Source: Psychrobium sp051201665
GTDB taxonomy: Bacteria; Pseudomonadota; Gammaproteobacteria; Enterobacterales; Psychrobiaceae
Direction: 5' to 3'
NCBI RefSeq assembly: GCF_051201665.1
Contig: NZ_CP179210.1
Coordinates: 4,225,774-4,289,773, forward strand
DNA: 64,000 nt
Part shown: positions 34,711-43,562 of the stretch, one piece after another
Layout: the number at the start of each line of letters is the position of its first letter
Position numbering within the stretch: position 1 is the first letter of the stretch
Notes under the pieces: generated by a model
Database searches by the model: none
Seen by the model: only the letters and a program-made list of their open reading frames with translations
Told to the model about the DNA's origin: nothing
Translations under genes and position numbers: made by a program

Positions 34711-35832
34711 TTAATAAAATTGGAGATACTCTATCCAAGTTAACATATGAAAGGTATGTGTCTTTGGCGAGACGCTTACTGCTGATTTAGTGGTATCTCG
34801 TTTAAATAACGCCATAGCTATTTTTCTCATGACGTTAAAAACAAGTGGCCATTGCTTCTTACGTATTCTTGATTCATCTTCCCTAAAATTCATATCTAAC
34901 ATCCAATGCATACTTTCAACTTGCCAATGGCTACGTACAGCATTGAGGGCTTGCTCTGCATTTAACCCTAACGAACTGATATACCAGCGAGTTTCTATTG
35001 TATCAGTACCGGCCGATTTATCGTGAATTTCAGCGGTGACTTGAATGACACTCTTTAAACCAGACCATTGGTAATTTTTGGCTAACCAGCTTTTATTAAT
35101 AAGTAATTGCTGACATGTCCTTGTCTCAATACGTCCATGTCCTGAGCTGATTTCTGTATGTTTATCATAGTTGTTCTTGGCTAATCCTTCGCGCTCATTT
35201 TTGTGCCACCAAGCTTCTAATTCACTCTGCATACCTGAGTGGTTACCTTTAAGCGCTAGAATATAATCCGCTTTGTGCTTAATTATTTGTTTAGCGATTT
35301 CTTGTTGGCAGTCCATAGCATCAAGCGTAATAATGCTATTTTCTATATCCAACATAGTGAGTAATTCTGGTATCGCTGTGATTTCATTGGTTTTACTATC
35401 AACGGCTGTTTGTCCTAGCACTAATTGATGCTGGCAACTCCATGCACTAACGGTATGCAAGGCACTTTTTCTATCTTTTGTTGTAAACGAACGACGTGCA
35501 GTTTTTCCATCAATGGCAATGATATCAGCACCTGTGGTTTCAATAAGTGATGATATCCAAGATTGAAAGGCATGCTCTATTTCATCTGCTTTTAACCGAC
35601 AAATAACACGAGCAATAGTGTCATGTTTTGGAATTCCTGCATTGAAAGTACCGTATTTTTTTAACCAATCAAGTTTTAAGCGCCCAAAGTCTTCAATGTC
35701 CTCCCATCCTTCTGCACCAGATAATACAGCACTAATGGCTAGCAAAAGAATATCGATAAGTTCATGCTTTTTACAGCGTTCAATGCGAGGGTCGGTAATT
35801 GAATTAAAGTGTTTCAGAAAAGTTGTGCTCAT
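34711..35832 (-). CDS. ISAs1-family transposase (copy 1)
   Basis: 373 residues: FNSITDPRIERCKKHELIDILLLAI, VIAIDGKTARRSF motif (here IIAIDGKTARRS), MDCQQEIAKQIIKHKADYILALKGN, SGHGRIETR and HWQVESMHWMLDMNFREDESRIRK. The frame is complete. About half the residues match the copy at 36344, so they are two distinct ISs. Confidence 0.95.
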   Translation of the reverse strand: MSTTFLKHFNSITDPRIERCKKHELIDILLLAISAVLSGAEGWEDIEDFGRLKLDWLKKYGTFNAGIPKHDTIARVICRLKADEIEHAFQSWISSLIETTGADIIAIDGKTARRSFTTKDRKSALHTVSAWSCQHQLVLGQTAVDSKTNEITAIPELLTMLDIENSIITLDAMDCQQEIAKQIIKHKADYILALKGNHSGMQSELEAWWHKNEREGLAKNNYDKHTEISSGHGRIETRTCQQLLINKSWLAKNYQWSGLKSVIQVTAEIHDKSAGTDTIETRWYISSLGLNAEQALNAVRSHWQVESMHWMLDMNFREDESRIRKKQWPLVFNVMRKIAMALFKRDTTKSAVSVSPKTHTFHMLTWIEYLQFY

Positions 35833-35913
35833 ATTAAGTGACCAAGGTGATTATTATGCCTTGATCTGATCGCTACTTGTTCTATAAGTTCAATTTATAA
35901 TGATCTTGCCGTG
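34711..35913 (-). mobile_element. ISAs1-family element copy 1, one end missing
   Basis: The right end reads inward CACGGCAAGATCATT, ending at 35913, and differs by one base from CAGGGCAAGATCAT of copy 2. No such end is visible on the other side: the transposase stop at 34711 runs straight into IS66 tnpA. The right end cuts the double-glycine peptide gene. Confidence 0.7.
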
Positions 35914-36269
35914 CCACCATCACAGTCGTAAACACAATAATTTGGGTTTTTATGAGCTATAGCAATGGGTAATAAGCCATTTATTGGACCAACTTCTATT
36001 GGTGCAAACCCAGATATTTTTGTATAATTTTCCTCATACTGTTGAAGTACAACTGACATTCTCTCTGCAAATTCAATTGGTTTTGACAAAGCATCAGGTT
36101 TACCTATGCCACCTGCAACAACTGCAAAATCATTCTCCGATATAGATTGAATGTTTTGCAATTCTATCTCAGTAAAGTCATCATTAATTATCTCATTAAT
36201 AATTTCTATGCCTTGAATAAAAGAACCTCCGCCACCGGCAGCAGAAACACCTAAACCAAGTGCTAAATC

Positions 36270-37488
36270 CAGGGCAAGATCATGAACTTTCCATTTAGGG
36301 CCAAAGTGTGATCAAATAGACTCCTTATCTATAGGAGTCTCAAATGCTATCTGCCTTTAATGAACATTTTTCGCAAATCCCTGATCATCGCCAACAATCA
36401 AAAGTTGAGCACAAGCTTCACGATATTCTTCTAACACTTGTAGTTGGAGTGATTTGCGGCGCTGATGGCTGGGAAGCGATTGAAGAAGTGGCGCATAACA
36501 AAATTAAGTTATTAAAAAAATATGGCTCTTTTGAAAATGGTATCCCCGTTCACGACACGATTGCACGAGTTGTGTCGTCGTTAGAGCCGACAATGATGCA
36601 AAGCTGTTTCATTAACTGGATGAAATCAGCGCAGGTAGAAACGCGCGGCGAAGTAATTGCTATCGATGGAAAGACTGTTCGAGGCTCTTATGATAAGAAA
36701 TCAAAGAAAAGTGCGATCCACATGGTAAGCGCGTTTGCAGCGAATAATGGTGTTGTATTAGGCCAAGTTAAAACCGCAGAGAAATCTAATGAGATAACGG
36801 CCATCCCAGCACTGCTTGATTTACTCGATATTAAAGGAAGTGTTGTCACGATTGATGCGATGGGCTGTCAAAAGGCAATTGCTAAAAAAATATGTGATAA
36901 AGAGGCCGATTACGTTATTGCAGTTAAAGGTAATCAAGGGCATTTACACCAATCCATTAAGGATTTTTTTGCCATTTGTCAAAGCGATAACTTTAAAAAT
37001 GTAGCACATGAGTATTATGAAGAAGTCGATGGTGGGCATGGGAGGGTTGATGTACGCAGATATTGGATCACAGATGTTCTTTCAAGTATTAATGACTTAA
37101 CATCGCAATGGGATGGATTAATAAGCGTAGGAATGGCTGAATCAGAACGCCATGTTGATGGAAAGATAAGTAAAGAACGTCGTTATTTTATCTGCTCAAT
37201 AGATGCTGATGCCAAGGTGTTCGGCAACGCAGTTAGAAAGCATTGGAACATTGAGAATCAGCTACACTGGGTGCTTGATGTAAGTTTTAACGAAGACTTA
37301 AGTCGCGTGAGACGCTCGAATGCCGCAGAAAACATGTCGGTAATTAGACACCTTGTTCTCAATTTGTTGAAACTTGAAAAAAGCTGTAAAAAAGGTCTGA
37401 AAGCTAAGCGCTTCAAAGCAGCGCTCGATACTGATTATGCAGATAAAGTTTTACAGCTTATTTATTGAACACACGTAATCTTACCCTG
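36270..37488 (+). mobile_element. ISAs1-family element copy 2, complete
   Basis: 1219 bp with ends CAGGGCAAGATCATGAAC (left) and CAGGGTAAGATTACGTG (right, inward), flanked by the perfect 10 bp duplication GTGCTAAATC at 36260-36269 and 37489-37498. A 10 bp target duplication is normal for this family. The single intact transposase gene suggests recent insertion. Confidence 0.95.
36344..37468 (+). CDS. ISAs1-family transposase (copy 2)
   Basis: 374 residues, complete: FNEHFSQIPDHRQQSKVEHK, VIAIDGKTVRGSYDKK, VTIDAMGCQKAIAKKI, DYVIAVKGNQG, DGGHGRVDVRRYW and HWNIENQLHWVLDVSFNED. Stop 20 bp before the right end. Confidence 0.96.
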   Translation: MLSAFNEHFSQIPDHRQQSKVEHKLHDILLTLVVGVICGADGWEAIEEVAHNKIKLLKKYGSFENGIPVHDTIARVVSSLEPTMMQSCFINWMKSAQVETRGEVIAIDGKTVRGSYDKKSKKSAIHMVSAFAANNGVVLGQVKTAEKSNEITAIPALLDLLDIKGSVVTIDAMGCQKAIAKKICDKEADYVIAVKGNQGHLHQSIKDFFAICQSDNFKNVAHEYYEEVDGGHGRVDVRRYWITDVLSSINDLTSQWDGLISVGMAESERHVDGKISKERRYFICSIDADAKVFGNAVRKHWNIENQLHWVLDVSFNEDLSRVRRSNAAENMSVIRHLVLNLLKLEKSCKKGLKAKRFKAALDTDYADKVLQLIY

Positions 37489-37534
37489 GTGCTAAATCTT
37501 TTAAACCTTCTACATCAATTATAGTATTCATTGT

Positions 37535-38350
37535 CTATTCCTTTGTTGAAGGTGCTGGATATTGTTCCGTTGGAGGGTAATAAGTTAAATTACTATGATA
37601 TGTTTTAGATCTAATTAGTGACTGTAACATTGTGATTGCAGCCGCAGTAGGAGCGATTACTGGTACGTTACAATGTTCTCCACCCAACGAAGAGTAATGT
37701 GCACTTAATGCAGATTGAACTGGTTCAGCCACACCTAACATTCCAGTACATCCTAAAACAATGGCTTCGGCGCCATCTGTCTCAATAGCGATCGTTGCTT
37801 GCTCAACTGTTTTTTTAATAACCAAATTTATGTCTGTTAGATCTGCTACTGGAACACCAATTTGACGATAAGAGACAATTCTTGAATCAACCTCTTTAGC
37901 ATTACCAATGTAAGAAATCATCGGCAATACACTTTCAACAACAGAGATGATGGCATATTTATAACAAACAAGCTGAGCTTGGCTTACTGAAGGAAAGAAG
38001 CCACCTACTATCGGTATTTTTAACTGTTCTCGAAGAGCCTCAACTCCTGGCTCACCAAAACAACTGATAAAAATCCCATCAAATCCATCTTTTTCTGCTT
38101 GAATAGCTACTTCGGAAATGAAGGGTGCATTCCACTCCTCTGATTTCCTACTTTGAATGAAGCTTGTTGCTTTTTGGTCAAGGCCTACTACTTCAAAATC
38201 AAAATCAGGTGCAAGAACTTCCTCCACTTCTTGCATTACATCATCTATGTACATATCAGCTGCTTCCTGATTTATAGGTAAGATTACTTTAATTTTATAT
38301 TTAGGATCATCTTTAATTGATTTTTTCACTTTTATTCCTTTTATATCCAA
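37535..38350 (-). CDS. Asp/Glu/hydantoin racemase-family protein
   Basis: 271 residues with the two-cysteine active-site pattern of the cofactor-independent racemase superfamily: FISCFGEPGVEALRE near residue 95 and AIVLGCTGMLGVAEP near residue 198. VPVIAPTAAAITMLQSL near the C-terminus also fits the hydantoin/Asp-Glu racemase group. It inverts the alpha carbon of an amino acid or hydantoin; substrate unknown. ATG 38350 is the long start; GTG 38329 behind AAAAGGAAT is an alternative. It directly precedes the broken double-glycine protein gene. Confidence 0.85.
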   Translation of the reverse strand: MDIKGIKVKKSIKDDPKYKIKVILPINQEAADMYIDDVMQEVEEVLAPDFDFEVVGLDQKATSFIQSRKSEEWNAPFISEVAIQAEKDGFDGIFISCFGEPGVEALREQLKIPIVGGFFPSVSQAQLVCYKYAIISVVESVLPMISYIGNAKEVDSRIVSYRQIGVPVADLTDINLVIKKTVEQATIAIETDGAEAIVLGCTGMLGVAEPVQSALSAHYSSLGGEHCNVPVIAPTAAAITMLQSLIRSKTYHSNLTYYPPTEQYPAPSTKE

Positions 38351-38622
38351 ATTTAATTAATAAATTAACTACTTTTATACTACAAAAAATAAAGTCACTA
38401 TCAGTTTCTCAGAGTGATTACTCAATAAACTGCCACATTAAATCAACAATAATGAGTAATTAAATGCTACATCCTGCTAACAATGAGAAACAATAAAGTA
38501 GCACATTTTTTTACAATACAACGTAATAAATTATTACATATTAATAATAAAAAAATTAATATTTACATTTACTAGTAATTTTTACTTAGAATGAATATTC
38601 TACCCGTCATTCCGCACTAGTT
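38351..38622. other. AT-rich non-coding segment
   Basis: About 270 bp, very AT-rich, between the racemase promoter side and the IS1634 remnant. I see no frame or repeat; it presumably holds the racemase promoter. Confidence 0.5.
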
Positions 38623-38913
38623 TTAATAATAAATTAATTGATACGCTGAGCCTAAACAGTCAATGATGGTGCGGTTCCTCTCCTTCACATTGAGTACTAA
38701 CTGCCGCTCACCCTCTATCGTCAACACATCGATCCCTTGGAAACATAAAAATACCCACCGTGCTGTAGGCTCTTGACCTGGCTTATATTTAAGAGCAGGG
38801 AAATAAGCATCTTGTACTTTTAGTTCTTGTCTTATTTTATATTCTAGATCCGCATAAATCATTAAACAGCAAGTCATTACCATCAGCAGTGCTTCGATGC
38901 GTTCTGGCTTTTT
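38623..38913 (-). pseudogene. 3' remnant of an IS1634-family transposase
   Basis: The frame encodes PERIEALLMVMTCCLMIYADL, then IRQELKVQDAYFPALK, PTARWVFLCFQGIDVL and a normal C-terminus. These are the last about 95 residues of IS1634/IS4-type transposases. The 5' side is cut at 38913-38916, where the M56 duplicate begins. Confidence 0.8.
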
Positions 38914-38916
38914 TAG

Positions 38917-39200
38917 ATATCTCTGAACACATTAATAACGGACTAATTTTAGGTTTATTTAACCCCGTAATTGTTGTTTCAAATGCTATTTCGACATCTA
39001 AATATATAGATTTAATTATTGCTCATGAGAAGTAACATTTAGCGTGTAAAGACAATCTAAAGCTGTTCATTTTAGAAGTTACGGAATGTTTATTTTGGTG
39101 GAACCCAATAGTCAAAAAGCTCATTAACTATAATCGGTTATTTATTGAAGTGAACTGCGATGAGAGGGCAAGTATTACCTATGGAATAGATAATTACACT
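38917..39200 (+). repeat. 284 bp duplicate of part of the M56 peptidase gene
   Basis: Identical to 50334-50617 except for one base: T at 39033 against C at 50450. In the peptidase frame this turns HEKQH into HEK-stop. The right edge is the IS66 copy 2 terminus, the left edge the IS1634 remnant. Confidence 0.97.
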
Positions 39201-39279
39201 GTAAGCGTCTGGCGAAATGCGCATAACATTGCGAATTCCAAATGACTAACATTGCTTTTATTTAAAATAGAGGGGTCAA

Positions 39280-39597
39280 ATGAGAAAGCATAGAAAAAAG
39301 CACGAATGGGCAGCAGTCTTTGAAGAGCAACAACGCAGTGGATTAAGCATCATTGAGTTTTGTAAGCTGCATGCCATATCAACAACCAACTTTTATAAGG
39401 TGCGAGCGAACATTCGAGGTAAAACATCCGGTAAGCCAGCCTTTATCAAAGCAACGATTACTAAAGATAATGACAATCCTAACGTCACATCAACAAGCCA
39501 AGTGTTCAGGCTCACAACAAAACACGCACAAATCATATTGCCAAACCACTGCTCAAGCCAGTTTATCGTTGATATTCTCAAAGGACTGCAAGCATGA
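39280..39597 (+). CDS. tnpA: IS66 accessory protein TnpA
   Basis: 105 residues: EWAAVFEEQQRSGLSIIEFC, ISTTNFYKVRANI helix-turn-helix as in IS66 Orf1; a GAGGGG ribosome site upstream. Overlaps tnpB by 4 bp. Confidence 0.93.
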   Translation: MRKHRKKHEWAAVFEEQQRSGLSIIEFCKLHAISTTNFYKVRANIRGKTSGKPAFIKATITKDNDNPNVTSTSQVFRLTTKHAQIILPNHCSSQFIVDILKGLQA

Positions 39598-39941
39598 AGA
39601 TGTTTGTCGAACCAGACCAAATCTATTTACATCGCGATTTTGTTGATTTTAGAAAGTCTATTAACGGGCTAACTGAACTTGTTGAAAACTCACTTGAGCG
39701 CGATGCTTATACCGGTGAACTATTTATTTTTTGCAATAAATCCAAGGATAAAATCAAGCTGCTTTACTGGGATAAAACGGGGTTTGCCCTGTGGTATAAA
39801 CGACTAGATAAGCACAAGTTTAAATGGCCCAGTAAAATCAACGAGCAATCACTAGCGCTAGATGTGCAACAGCTTGACTGGTTACTCTCTGGTTTTGATG
39901 TGCTTGGCCATGAGACACTTAACTACCAGTCATTATTATGA
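39594..39941 (+). CDS. tnpB: IS66 accessory protein TnpB
   Basis: 115 residues with HRDFVDFRKSINGLTEL and KIKLLYWDKTGFALWYKRLD; full length. ATGA overlap with tnpA. Confidence 0.96.
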   Translation: MKMFVEPDQIYLHRDFVDFRKSINGLTELVENSLERDAYTGELFIFCNKSKDKIKLLYWDKTGFALWYKRLDKHKFKWPSKINEQSLALDVQQLDWLLSGFDVLGHETLNYQSLL

Positions 39942-40043
39942 TCTTATTCTCGTCAAGGAACATTGACGAAACTCTCTAGATTACCTCGCATTAATTTCCC
40001 CTCAATAGCGCATAGTCGTTGGCTTTTTGTTAAGCTTCTGAGT

Positions 40044-41594
40044 ATGAAAATAGACATTAACTCACTCCCTGATGACCCCGCACAACTTAAGCAAATGCTG
40101 CTTGAGTTGCAACGGAGTGTGAGTGAAAAAGATAAAATCATCAGCGAGCAACTATCACAAATAAACCAGTTTATTGAAGATTACGAACTGGCAAAACGTA
40201 AGGCTTATGGTAAACGTTCTGAAAAGCTCGCCGGCAACGATGAAGTCTTTAACGAGGCCGAAGAAACGCTCGATGATGAAGATAAAGCGCTTATTGCTCA
40301 GAGTGATAATCAACAAGCTGCTCGCGATAAGCAATCACCCAAGCGCAAACCGTTGCCCAAGGATCTTGACAGAGAGATCGTCGTCATTGACGTACCAGAT
40401 GCTGAAAAAATCTGTGACTGTTGCCAAGGTGAACTTCACCAAATAGGTGAAGCGAGCAGTGAAAAGCTAGAGTTTATCCCCGCTCAAATCAAAGTGATTG
40501 AAACAAGGCGGCCTAAATATAGCTGCCGTCACTGCGAGAAAGAAGAAACAAGCAACACTATCAAGGTCGCTCCAGTTCCAGCGTCCCCCATCCCTAAAGG
40601 TATTGCCACCGCAAGCTTATTAAGTCAGATAATCAGTGGGAAGTATCAATATGGATTACCGCTCTATCGACAAGAATCTATGTTTAGGGAGCTGGGGATA
40701 GAGTTAAGCCGTAAAAGCATGTCGCAATGGGTGATACGTTGTAGCGAGCTTCTTGAGCCAATCACTCAAGCATTAAGGCAGCACTTACTGAAGCAGCGTG
40801 TGATTAATGCCGACGAAACGACGTTAAATGTTACCAACGAGGAAAAATCGACTTGTTACATGTGGGTCTATTGCGCGGGCAAAGATAAACTGAGCAACAG
40901 CGTTTTGCCAAACATAGTGCTCTATGATTATCAAAATAATCGGCGTGGTGAATGTGTGGTTAATTACCTTGATGGCTATACAGGCTACCTCCAAGTAGAT
41001 GGCTATCAGGCGTACGGTCAAACGAAAGCTACCTTGGCAGGATGTATGGCGCACGCTCGGCGAAAATTTACCGATGCTAAAGCTGCTCAACCCAAAAAGA
41101 AAACCGGAAAGTCAGATGTCGTGTTGTCATTAATCCAAACACTTTATGGCGTAGAGTCTAACTTGGAAGGAAAATCTTTTGATGAAATAAAGGCCAAGTG
41201 GCAAGCGCAGTCCAAACCCATCCTTGATAAAATTCAGGCGTGGGCACTAGCGCACCGAGACAAGGTGCCGGAGAAAACGAAGTTGGGGATAGCCATAAAA
41301 TACTGGCTCAACCAATGGCCAAAACTCATCACTTATCTCGATGATGGGCAAATAAGCATCGACAACAATCGTGCAGAGCGAGCTGTAAAGCCGTTTGTCA
41401 TTGGTCGCAAGAACTGGTTGTTCTCAAACACGGCGCGGGGTGCAAAAGCCAGCGCGATATTGTATAGCCTCATTGAAACGGTGAAGGCCAACGGCAAGTT
41501 CGCCGATAGCTACCTGCAATACTGCCTAAACGAGTTGGCAAAGAATCCAGAAGACGTTGAATATCTGCTACCTTGGAATGTTAAGCTTGTCTAG
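40044..41594 (+). CDS. tnpC: IS66-family transposase TnpC
   Basis: 516 residues from ATG 40044 (MKIDINSLPDDPAQ, as in copy 1); the frame is open further upstream but relatives start here. CDCCQGELHQIGE zinc motif, RVINADETTLNV, DGYQAYG, CMAHARRKFTDA and SIDNNRAERAVKPFVIGRKNWLFS catalytic blocks. Ends inside the right terminal repeat region. Looks functional. Confidence 0.96.
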   Translation: MKIDINSLPDDPAQLKQMLLELQRSVSEKDKIISEQLSQINQFIEDYELAKRKAYGKRSEKLAGNDEVFNEAEETLDDEDKALIAQSDNQQAARDKQSPKRKPLPKDLDREIVVIDVPDAEKICDCCQGELHQIGEASSEKLEFIPAQIKVIETRRPKYSCRHCEKEETSNTIKVAPVPASPIPKGIATASLLSQIISGKYQYGLPLYRQESMFRELGIELSRKSMSQWVIRCSELLEPITQALRQHLLKQRVINADETTLNVTNEEKSTCYMWVYCAGKDKLSNSVLPNIVLYDYQNNRRGECVVNYLDGYTGYLQVDGYQAYGQTKATLAGCMAHARRKFTDAKAAQPKKKTGKSDVVLSLIQTLYGVESNLEGKSFDEIKAKWQAQSKPILDKIQAWALAHRDKVPEKTKLGIAIKYWLNQWPKLITYLDDGQISIDNNRAERAVKPFVIGRKNWLFSNTARGAKASAILYSLIETVKANGKFADSYLQYCLNELAKNPEDVEYLLPWNVKLV

Positions 41595-41615
41595 GTGCCT
41601 TGCCTAGACGCTTAC

Positions 41616-41930
41616 TAGCGTTCTATCAAGAACTATTTTATGGTTGATATCAGGTCGTTCATCAAGCGGTAAAGTTGTTCCTTTATGACCGAGTTGCCCA
41701 CCCGATGCATTTGAACTATTAGCGTTAGGCTTCTTTTTTCGATTAGGATCTGATGATGGTGGTTTACTGCTATTTCGACTGTTAAGGCCTAACCGTTGGG
41801 ACAATAAAGTGACGATAAGCAACAATAAATCGATAGCGGCACGCATTGATGGGGACAATGTTTTATCCGTCTCGATTTGCTTTTTTATGTTGTCGATATT
41901 TTTTTCAATATCGATGCCGCTTATTTTCAT
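41616..41930 (-). pseudogene. N-terminal remnant of another IS66-group transposase
   Basis: About 100 residues with LLSQRLGLNSRNSSKPPSSD, the typical N-terminus of IS66/ISBst12-type transposases. The frame is cut at the right end of IS66 copy 2, whose bases supply the final LVSV and stop. Confidence 0.85.
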
Positions 41931-42023
41931 TGCTCAAACTACTGAATAGAGAGACCCATAGAATAACGGCTAAGAATGATCAAGCAAGTCGATCATTTTT
42001 TATTTTTCAATTAATTTAAAACA

Positions 42024-42227
42024 CTAGCTTTGAAGTGCTGAGTAGTTACATTGGTTCAAACTATCTGGATATTGATTATTACGTGTTTTGTATAATTCAA
42101 TAATAGCAATTGCCGAAACAAAATTTTGTGTTCCAAATTTGTTATCTGCAACTGGCACTTCAAAATCACATGCCGACAACAAATTAAACGCTAAGCACAC
42201 AATAAATATCTTAACTAATCTTTTCAT
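42024..42227 (-). CDS. Small putative lipoprotein beside pilin gene
   Basis: 67 residues with signal and lipobox LLSAC (MKRLVKIFIVCLAFNLLSAC). The mature part AIAIIELYKTRNNQYPDSL resembles the segment after the N-terminal helix of type IV pilin-like proteins. It starts 9 bp after the pilin stop. Role unknown; possibly a minor pilus component or a truncated pilin relative. Confidence 0.6.
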   Translation of the reverse strand: MKRLVKIFIVCLAFNLLSACDFEVPVADNKFGTQNFVSAIAIIELYKTRNNQYPDSLNQCNYSALQS

Positions 42228-42236
42228 TTGGTACTT

Positions 42237-42716
42237 TTAACCAACACAAGAACCACTAAGAACTTCGCGAGGCACTGTTGTTCTATTAACACCAATAGCT
42301 TTCATACCAGGAACAGGTTTAGTACTACCACACAACCAAGAAATAGGACTAGTTGGGCTGCCTTCGACAACAGCAGGACGATACGTTAGTATTTTATCGT
42401 GAAATATATTGCTTGCGTTATTGCCAAGATGAATATGAATAGCACCATTTTCAATAACAACTTTAGTAATTCTATTTCCAATTAGTTTATTGGGAGCAGG
42501 TACATTCAGTTGATGATTATTTGTTGGAAATTCATAGTTATCTAAATAATATTTAGTCACTTTGTCTCTGAATTGCATCCCCATTGAATAGGCATCGACA
42601 AGTTCACTACGTTGAATATAAGTAGTGTATTGCGGTACGCTAACAGATGCTAAAATACCGATAATAGCAACTACTATCATCAATTCGATTAAAGTGAAGC
42701 CTTTTATTTTATTCAT
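42237..42716 (-). CDS. Type IV pilin-like protein
   Basis: 159 residues with the class III signal sequence and hydrophobic helix KGFTLIELMIVVAIIGILAS (cleavage after G, Glu at +5). The C-terminal cysteine pair (WLCG ... SGSC) forms the usual D-loop. It requires the PilD peptidase. Here it sits alone with a GspF/PilC-like gene (4 bp overlap) and a lipoprotein gene, without ATPase or secretin genes. Confidence 0.9.
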   Translation of the reverse strand: MNKIKGFTLIELMIVVAIIGILASVSVPQYTTYIQRSELVDAYSMGMQFRDKVTKYYLDNYEFPTNNHQLNVPAPNKLIGNRITKVVIENGAIHIHLGNNASNIFHDKILTYRPAVVEGSPTSPISWLCGSTKPVPGMKAIGVNRTTVPREVLSGSCVG

Positions 42717-43540
42717 AATACTAATCCTTGTAAGCTCATTATTGGCTGATAAATTGCGTAAATAAAATTACCGATAACTGCCATTAACCCTAAACCAACA
42801 AATGACAAAATACATTTTATATATACTTCAAGCATTTCATTTAATTTCAACGTTTGATAATTGAAAATACTATTCCATTCTTCTATATATCTTTGATTAT
42901 TTAGCCCATCCAAATAACCTGATATATCTGAAGTATGTTCTCGTGCATCAACTGGCAGAGGGTGCTCTAGCATACTAATAATATTTTGATGTGTTAAACA
43001 AATTTTATAAGGAAACAATAATTTAGAAAATTTTGACATCAATGTTTTTTGACTCATTTTGTACGCTTGATAAACAACAATAACTGCCATGAAAATTGTA
43101 AACAACACTACTGTTGTCATCAGTGCTATGTGTTGTTCAAACCAATAAAAATGAACAAGTTTTGGAAACTCAATTGCGGCCTGAACTTTGGTAAACGACG
43201 GAAGTAAAGTTTGTTGAAATAATAGTGATAATAAACAAAAGAAAAAACCCACAACGACTAAATAAATAAGACTTCTTTTATTTTTTTGCTCAAAGTTACT
43301 TTCTTGAGTAATCACAAGATTTCGGTACTTATTAATGCTGGCTATAGCTTCTTTTGGCGCGGTAATTTGGGACATTTTATTTAATAAAATGCTTGTAAAA
43401 CTTTCCTTTAAAAAAGGTTTCCCATAAAAATCGGACTGAATAGAACTATCAATATTTTTTATAGTACAAGAAAAATTAGTATTTTCAGTAGATGAATCAA
43501 CTACTTCTCTACAAATATACTGAAATCTATTCCATGACAT
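42713..43540 (-). CDS. GspF/PilC-like membrane protein
   Basis: 275 residues with three membrane segments (about 90-110, 142-162, 248-270). The C-terminal YIKCILSFVGLGLMAVIGNFIYAIYQPIM resembles the end of PilC/GspF inner-membrane platform proteins, but only one domain repeat is present and the length is about two thirds of normal. Likely the assembly platform partner of the pilin next door. It starts 22 bp after the response regulator stop, so it may be in that operon. Confidence 0.6.
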   Translation of the reverse strand: MSWNRFQYICREVVDSSTENTNFSCTIKNIDSSIQSDFYGKPFLKESFTSILLNKMSQITAPKEAIASINKYRNLVITQESNFEQKNKRSLIYLVVVGFFFCLLSLLFQQTLLPSFTKVQAAIEFPKLVHFYWFEQHIALMTTVVLFTIFMAVIVVYQAYKMSQKTLMSKFSKLLFPYKICLTHQNIISMLEHPLPVDAREHTSDISGYLDGLNNQRYIEEWNSIFNYQTLKLNEMLEVYIKCILSFVGLGLMAVIGNFIYAIYQPIMSLQGLVL

Positions 43541-43562
43541 ATTTAAAATCCTTTACTGACGA

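Larger units (their letters stand above)
35914..37531 (-). pseudogene. Small double-glycine-leader protein gene, cut by two ISAs1 elements
   Basis: ATG 37531 with AAGGAAT ribosome site starts MNTIIDVEGLKDLA and is interrupted by the ISAs1 element at 36270-37488. Joining across the 10 bp target duplication continues in frame as LGLGVSAAGGGGSFIQG and then LQNIQSISENDFAVVAGGIG, which looks like a bacteriocin-type leader ending in GG. About 70 further residues end ...YCVYDCDGG at the boundary of ISAs1 copy 1, which supplies a foreign TARSL-stop. It starts 3 bp after the racemase stop, so the two were one operon. No family is certain; peptide precursor is an inference. Confidence 0.6.
39201..41615 (+). 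mobile_element. IS66-family element copy 2, complete
   Basis: 2415 bp, ends GTAAGCGTCTGGCGAAATG (left) and GTAAGCGTCTAGGCAAGG (right, inward). It contains tnpA, tnpB and tnpC in the normal order. The flanks (M56 duplicate left, another IS66 fragment right) show no 8 bp duplication, so a rearrangement happened after insertion. Confidence 0.93.

Noticed and set aside
41604..41930. Complete small gene of 108 codons
   Set aside because: The sequence is the N-terminus of an IS66-type transposase and its last codons come from the neighbouring IS66 end.
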